NCBI RefSeq assembly: GCF_000189635.1
Contig: NW_002476421.1
Span: 305,267-369,266 of the forward strand
Source: Tetrahymena thermophila SB210
Lineage: Eukaryota; Ciliophora; Oligohymenophorea; Hymenostomatida; Tetrahymenidae
DNA length: 64,000 nt
Direction of reading: 5' to 3'
In this document: piece after piece, positions 57,748 through 64,000 of the stretch
Layout of the letters: each line of letters begins with the position of its first letter
Position numbering within the stretch: position 1 is the first letter of the stretch
The notes under the pieces: generated by a model
Databases searched by the model: none
What the model was told of the DNA's origin: nothing
What the model saw: only the letters and a program-made list of their open reading frames with translations
Program-made: the position numbers and the translations under genes

Positions 57748-59922
57748 TTATTTAATATATTTTTGTTATTAAGGTTTTTATTTCTGTCATGTATTGATAA
57801 AAAAAACAAAATTTATTTCAGTAATTTTAAAAAAAATAAAATTAAATGAAAACTAATTTTGTCTTTCTCAAAACTATTTTTATATTTTTAACAAAGATAA
57901 AAGTTTTTTGTAATTAAAGGACACTAATAAAAAGATTAATAATTAAACATTAATTATATAAAATATTAACTTCCTTAATATTATTTTTTAATTGAAATAA
58001 ATCATTTAAATTCTAATAAGATAGAAAGATAGAAATAATTGCAAAATTTATTTTTTCAATAAATCATTTTCATTAATTTTTATTGATCATTTTTCAGAAT
58101 ATACTGCAACTATCTTTAATGTATAATATTAAATTTCCTTATTATTTTTTAGTTTAATTTTTTATTAAGCTCTTCCAAACTTAATCCTTTATCAAATTTT
58201 TTTGTATACCCACACCCCTAGTACCTAATTTTAATTAGCAAAATTTTTGTTATCTCAATTAATATTACAAAAATTAATTATTTCTGATAATTTACTATAT
58301 TAAAAGTAATGAATGTTTCATTAAAAAATTTTAAAATGGTGAAAATAAATGAAAAGCATAATTTATTTATTTAAAATTATCTAAAATAGTTGTATTTATT
58401 ATTTCGAATATAAAATAAAAGTAAATATGTATAATGGAATAGATATTCATAAAATACTTTACAAATTGAAATTTACTATCTAATCATTTAACTATACCCA
58501 TTAAAATAATTAGCTCATGAAAAATATAAAAAATGTTCTAGTTTATGAAATAACTTTATAAATTAACTATCTCAATTCTTTAAAAAAATAACTTACTTAG
58601 CTTAATCAAAATAATGTTAGAACAAAGTACCTCTTACTTTTCTTCCTTTATTTTTAAATTAATTAATTAATTAATTTGATCTTAAGGAATGTTTAGCTTT
58701 ATTAATTTAACTAACAAAATTATTAATATGCAAAAAAAAAAATAACTTAAAAACTTCTAATTTTGATAAATGCTAATTTAACAATAATAATGTAAAATTT
58801 AGATCAGTGAAAATTTAATAAAATTGGATTTTTTTCAATGATTTTTATTAGAGAGCGAATAAGTATAAAATAAATTTAAATTTATTATTTAATACGTTCT
58901 AGTATATTTTTAATAGGTTAATAAAATAAAATAAATTGATTTTTAACTTATGATTAAAGAAATTTCAGTTAATTTGTAAATTAAAATATTTTGACTTTAA
59001 ATATTATGAAAATAATTTTAAATAATTTATCTAATTTAGAATACGCAAATATTATAAAAATATTCTTGTAATTAATTAATAACCTTTAATTTTTACTTTG
59101 AATAATTGCATGCAATACTTTCTACTATTACTAAATAAATTAACTATTTTGAATATAATAAACTTCTAGTATTCCTAATAACAAAGTTTCTTTATAAAAT
59201 CAAATATGTTTTCAAAATTAAAAATGGTTCTAGTATAGTTAAAGGAAGGGCAGTAATAATCCTAAAAATCTACTTTAACTTAAATATGAATAATAAAATA
59301 ATTTTGTTTTAATTATTTCTAAAAATAAATATATACAGTGCATAGAACCTTTCTTCTAAATGACAAATAACATATTTTGATAATTACACACCAAAAAATG
59401 AGTTAATTTTATTACAATATATTTTAATTAATTTATTAGCTTACTTAGCTTGATGGTAATCATTTAATAAATATAATATACTGTACGTTCTCGTTAATTA
59501 ATGGCGATTTTTATCATTATCCAAAGTTTATTAAAAAAATGATCATTCATTTTTGAATAGAAATTTTTATATTTGAAAATTCTTAATTATTTTTGAATGG
59601 GAATATATAATTTATATGAAATTAATAAAATATCAAGCAATAAAAACCTTTGCTATCAGTGCAGCTATTTTTAATTTCTTATTTTATTAATTCATTATTT
59701 TTAAATGGTTGACTAAAATAGGTTAATTAATTTTTTATTATTAATGATTTTTCAAAAAACAAAATACTTTTTATTATGAATTTTATTTTTAAAAAAATTA
59801 GACAATTAATTAAAAATCAATCACATCAAATACATATTTTACAAATAAATTAAATAAAATTAATTAGTTAAATATTTAATAAAATCATTTATTTGCTTTA
59901 AATAAGGCTTTTATTTTTTTCT
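57748..59922. other. convergent spacer with KAEE-flank modules
   Basis: No gene. It holds diverged copies of modules seen around the other KAEE genes: TTTCTGATAATTTACTATAT near 58283; the TAATGTTAGAACAAAGTACC module near 58610; and AAACTTCTAGTATTCCTAAT...GGTTCTAGTATAG at 59160-59240. A 3' segment (59770-59870) is nearly the same as that downstream of KAEE gene 2. Confidence 0.55.
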
Positions 59923-60933
59923 TCAGAAAGCCAGTAAAATAGCAGTAAAAGCTAAAGCGAATTAGATAACCTTGCCAGAAGAAGGATTAGTGTTAACTTT
60001 AGATTCTGTAACCTTATTTTCTGTCTTCTTAGTTTCTTCAGCCTTCTTTGCTTCTTCAGCCTTCTTAGCATCTTCAGCCTTCTTAGCTTCTTCGACCTTC
60101 TTAGCTTCTTCTTCAGCCTTCTTAGCTTCTTCAGCCTTCTTAGCATCTTCAGCCTTCTTAGCTTCTTCGACCTTCTTAGCTTCTTCTTCAGCCTTCTTAG
60201 CTTCTTCAGCCTTCTTAGCTTCTTCAGCCTTCTTAGCTTCCTCAGCCTTCTTAGCTTCCTCAGCCTTCTTAGCTTCTTCAGCCTTCTTAGCTTCTTCTTC
60301 TTCAGCCTTCTTTGCTTCTTCAGCCTTCTTAGCTTCTTCAGCCTTCTTAGCTTCTTCTTCTTCAGCCTTCTTTGCTTCTTCTTCGGCAGTATACTTTTCT
60401 ATTTTTTATTATGCAATCAACTAAATTACATCACTAGCTTTTACAATCTATTCAGAAATAGTCTAGGCTTTTGTAGAGGCATCGGTAAGCTTTTAAGAAG
60501 TTTCAGTATAGGTTGGAATTGCTAATTTAATACTTTCGAGAGCCCTCTAAGCATTTTCCAATTAATCCTTTAATGTTTATCTATCATTATCATTATCTGC
60601 TATTTTTAAAGCTTCCTCAGATTTTATAACTTCTGACTCGTAATATGTAAGACCGCTTTTTTAAGTTTAAAGAAACTTCTTATAGTCTTCATCAGCCTTT
60701 TTAACAGCAGCTACAGCTTCTAAAGCTTAAAATTTAGCATCTGAAGTTTTTTTAGCAACTTCATTAGCTTACTATAAATTCTTAGCATCTGTAACAGCTG
60801 ATTTCTAGTCAATGATAGTTTTTAAGGCAGATTCAAGATTTTTGAAAGCTTTATCAGATTTCTCTTCCTCTTGAGCAAAAGTTGTTGCTAAGAGAAGGGC
60901 TGAAATTAAAAGAATAAACAATTTCTTATTCAT
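59923..60933 (-). CDS. secreted, probably GPI-anchored Lys/Glu/Ala-repeat protein 3
   Basis: 336 aa, ATG 60933, TGA 59923-59925. Signal peptide MNKKLFILLISALLLATTFA, helical Ala/Lys/Glu/Gln-rich domain to about residue 180 (close to copy 2 but with many substitutions), then more than 20 units of KKAEEA with occasional KKVEE and KKAEEE, then TENKVTESKVNTNPSSGK and the tail VIQFALAFTAILLAF. The expected product is a surface-anchored, highly charged helical stalk. It differs from copy 2 most in the repeat and 3' half and least near the start codon, where the two are almost identical and stay so through the entire 5' flank. The antisense Ala/Ser/Phe-rich frame across the repeat is a shadow. Confidence 0.85.
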
Positions 60934-63900
60934 TTTTATTGATTAATTTACTTTTTTTTTATTAGTTTTTTTTAATTATTAATTTAATTATAATATTTTA
61001 GAGATTTAAAAATGACTTTTTGAAATAAATAAGGAGTGTAATTAAAATTAATTATATAAATATTATTATTACATGAATAGTACCAAATAAGCAAACAAAC
61101 GATTTGTTTGAGTATTTGTATTATTTAATAAATCAAATGTAATTAATTACTTAATTAAAAATAGGTAGAAAGAAGATTAATTATATCACTTAAATAGAAA
61201 GGATCAATATTTTTAATTAATTTAATATTCAAGTATAATTATTATTATATAAAGTAAATTTAGACAATCATTTTTATATGAAAAATAATCATAAAATGTA
61301 TCTATATTTATTACAAATAAAGAGTAAATAATAAATAAATTCACATATAAATATTGAAGGTAACTAATTTACTGTTTAAAAAATTAGTAGATTTAAACAT
61401 CTTTTGACATCGAATATTTGCTTTTCCATTTAAATATAAAGATTTTAGATTTTAAAAGCATATAAATAAAAGTTATTTTATTTTTATGGTAATAGTAAAG
61501 TACTTCTAGTATTTAGCCAATTGTAATTAAACAGATTATTTTTATTTTAATTAGAGAGATTAGGTTCATAATAATTTTAGTTAGATACAAAGATTAAATT
61601 TAGTCTATGTGAGAACTATAAAATAGACATATAAATCGATAAGGTTTAAGCTTAATTAGCATGATCATTTATCATTTCTCTTAATTTTATGAAAAATATA
61701 TAATTTTTCTAATAGTTTAACAAATAAATGGTTGAAGGTTTATATAGAATATAGAGAATGGATTATGGCAACATGAAAATATTCCTTATTTAAATATGTT
61801 TAGACTAGTTATTATTATTATTTAAAATTTTAATTTAAAGTAAATATCTAGTGTGTTGCTCATAATATTTTGTTAATGTAAAGTGGCCATGTCAAATTAT
61901 ATAACTATTACCATAAATTGCTATATTTACAATACACAGCAGATAAAAATGCGTTGATTTTTAAAAATGTGTTAATTAATTAATTTTCTCTGCTCTTTAG
62001 TAAACTACTAAGTTTCATTAAAATAATCCTACAACTATAGTATTCTCTAAATTAGTACTTTTGTTTTTAAATTAATTAAAATGATCTTTAATATGATGTA
62101 AACAACTAAAAAAACTTCTAATTTTCAAAAATATTAATTTAAGGATAATTAGGTAAGATGATAGTAAATAAAATTAGATGTAATTAAATTCGTTTTTATT
62201 AAAATTTTAATACGCATTAATTAATCTAAATAAGCATGAATTTATATTGTAAAAATGTTCTAGCATTCATTTTTATTAGTTTGATAAAAGTTATTTCATT
62301 TTTATAGCCAAATAAAACAATTTCAGTTTATTAATTTATTTCTAATATAATCATTTTTATAAACTATAATAATGATTTTTAAATATTTTATAAAATATTT
62401 AATAAAGAGCAATAAAAAAATATAATTGAAATTTACAACTTTTACTTTAAATTTGAATAATTAATTTTGTAAACTATTACTAAATAAATTATCATTTACA
62501 GATAATGTAGATTTCTGATATTACTGACTATGAAGGTTTGATACATTATCAAGATTATTTTTCAAAATATAAAAAGGTTCTAGAACATAACGCAAGGACT
62601 TTAAATTACAGTAAAAAAAGTCATTTATTTGAAAATGGTTTATATAGATAAGTTAATTATTTTAAATATCGTTAGAAGTAAATACCGTAATTACTGATTA
62701 CTTGGAACTAGGATTCTTTATTTTTAAGAATTTTTTTAAAAAATTAACTTTTTTTAGATACTCATTCTTATTCGATATTTATATCATCATTTTATGAAGA
62801 GATATGGTATTTAAAGTATTTAAAGATCAAAAATATTTATTTGATGAAAATAGATAGAAGGAAGAGAGTATCAATTAATAAAATACAAAGAATCAATTAA
62901 GGTTTTTAATTAATTAAATATTCAAGTATAACGATTATTAAAGTTAATTTGCATAAGTTTCTATGGATAAACAATAATAAAATCTATTAAAAAAACTCTG
63001 TTTGTTTATAATAAAATAATAGATTAATCAAAAATAATTTCTACAATAAATCTTTAACATAACTTTTCTACTACTTAAAAAATTATTAGCTTTAAAAAGT
63101 TATTTGTGATTGAATTATTATTTTTTATTTAAATTCAAATATGTTGGATTTTATTAGATACTTAAAAAGAGAAATTAAGAAAGAAATCATACAGTTAAAG
63201 TAGGTTTTTATTTTTATGGTGATAGTAAAGTATTTCTAGTAACTAACTAATAATTCGAAATTACTAGATAATATTTAATTAAACTAAAGTGATTAAGTTG
63301 CACAAATTAAATCTTAAGAAATGTTTAGCTATTAAAAATGTGTTAGATATTAACCAAGAGAGACGAGACACCTTATTATATACTTTACAAATAACAATTT
63401 ATTGATTATTTAGTTTAAATTAAATAAAATAATTTTGATCTCTTATTTGAAATATTTTTTATTTTAATAACAGTTTTTAAATAAACTAATTTTGAGTACT
63501 ATAAAAAAAATGTAGAAATCAATAAAATTTGTGTCTAATAAGCGTATTGTATTGTTTTGTGTTATATCTTAATATTACCAAAAGCTATTAATTATTTCTA
63601 ACAATTTAGGATATTAGTAATCAATGAAGATTACATAAAAATTTTTTAAAACAATAGAACATACGGCGAGGATGTGCGCTAATATGAAGTATTTAGTTTG
63701 TTTAAATATGTCTATATTATTTTTATGAATTATATTTATTAAATTAAATACTTAGAGTATTTCTGAAAATTGTTTACAAACCTAAATTTACAAATCAAAA
63801 AAATAATTTGCCTATTCATATTAAAATGCATCTCTAATTCCACCAAAGATGTTTTGATTAATAAAATTACTTGTTAATTAATTTTTTTCAGTTTTTTAGA

Positions 63901-64000
63901 AAAGTAACTTAGATTCATGAAAATAATCTTAAACCAAAGTACTCCCTCAATTATTTTCCTTTAGTTTTAATTAATTTTAGCTAAAGTCCAGCTTAACTTC
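60934..64000. repeat. segmental duplication, right copy (5' flank of KAEE gene 3)
   Basis: Near-identical to 46363-49597 without the 168-bp insertion (empty site ATTTTTTATTT at 63454-63464). No gene is seen. It continues past the right edge of the window. Confidence 0.93.

Noticed and set aside
59952-60424. Open frames on both strands in the repeat of KAEE gene 3 (Ala/Ser/Phe-rich plus strand, Arg/Leu/Lys-rich minus strand in another frame)
   Set aside because: Low-complexity shadows of the true minus-strand frame 60933-59923.

Overview
The window looks like nuclear DNA of a Tetrahymena-like (oligohymenophorean) ciliate. It is extremely AT-rich. Every convincing reading frame is full of in-frame TAA and TAG codons (read as Gln) and ends only at TGA. 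With TAA/TAG read as Gln, several genes open into single frames of 700 to 1,700 codons. Introns begin GT(A), end AG, and run from about 90 to 600 nt. That is far longer than Paramecium introns, and the spacers are roomier than I would expect for Ichthyophthirius. I cannot tell macronuclear from micronuclear DNA; a decayed hAT-type transposase and several small inserts would fit either.

Layout. 0.7-1.5 kb (+): a doubtful mini-ORF and a small two-TM protein. 2.6-4.6 kb (-): LRR gene A. 5.1-7.2 kb (-): a coiled-coil protein with one intron. 8.9-12.1 kb (-): a START-domain lipid-binding gene in two intact tandem copies with a broken third between them. 13.5-15.7 kb (-): a 2-oxoglutarate/Fe(II) dioxygenase of prolyl-hydroxylase type. 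17.1-21.1 kb (-): LRR gene B. 21.2-22.4 kb: duplicated gene scraps. 23.1-28.3 kb (+): a 1,739-aa secretory-pathway membrane protein with a LamG-like region, CxxC repeats and several C-terminal TM helices. 29.0-31.3 kb (-): a 740-aa single-pass membrane protein. 32.9-35.2 kb (-): a three-exon coiled-coil protein. 35.7-36.2 kb (-): hAT transposase relic. 37.3 kb (-): tRNA-Leu(AAG). 38.6-64 kb: a family of secreted, probably GPI-anchored Lys/Glu/Ala-repeat proteins (three intact genes and one truncated copy, all minus), embedded in recently duplicated non-coding DNA, with LRR gene C (+) at 52.3-57.7 kb between them.

The most striking structure is the LRR family. Three genes (A, B, C; 5, 13 and 16 repeat exons) are built from symmetrical phase-2 exons, nearly all exactly 90 nt, each encoding one 30-residue leucine-rich repeat. 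Introns of roughly 140-610 nt separate them, behind a short first exon that is clearly homologous between B and C and ends alike in all three. Translated naively, these stretches look like empty intergenic DNA with a dispersed repeat. The second striking feature is the KAEE/GPI gene cluster, where the 5' flank of two copies is almost identical over more than 3 kb, although their coding sequences differ visibly. One copy carries a clean 168-bp insertion flanked by an 11-bp duplication.

Most genes lie on the minus strand, and I see no operon-like overlap. Gene models were built by hand from open frames, splice sites and phase; protein families are named from visible motifs only, without database searches.
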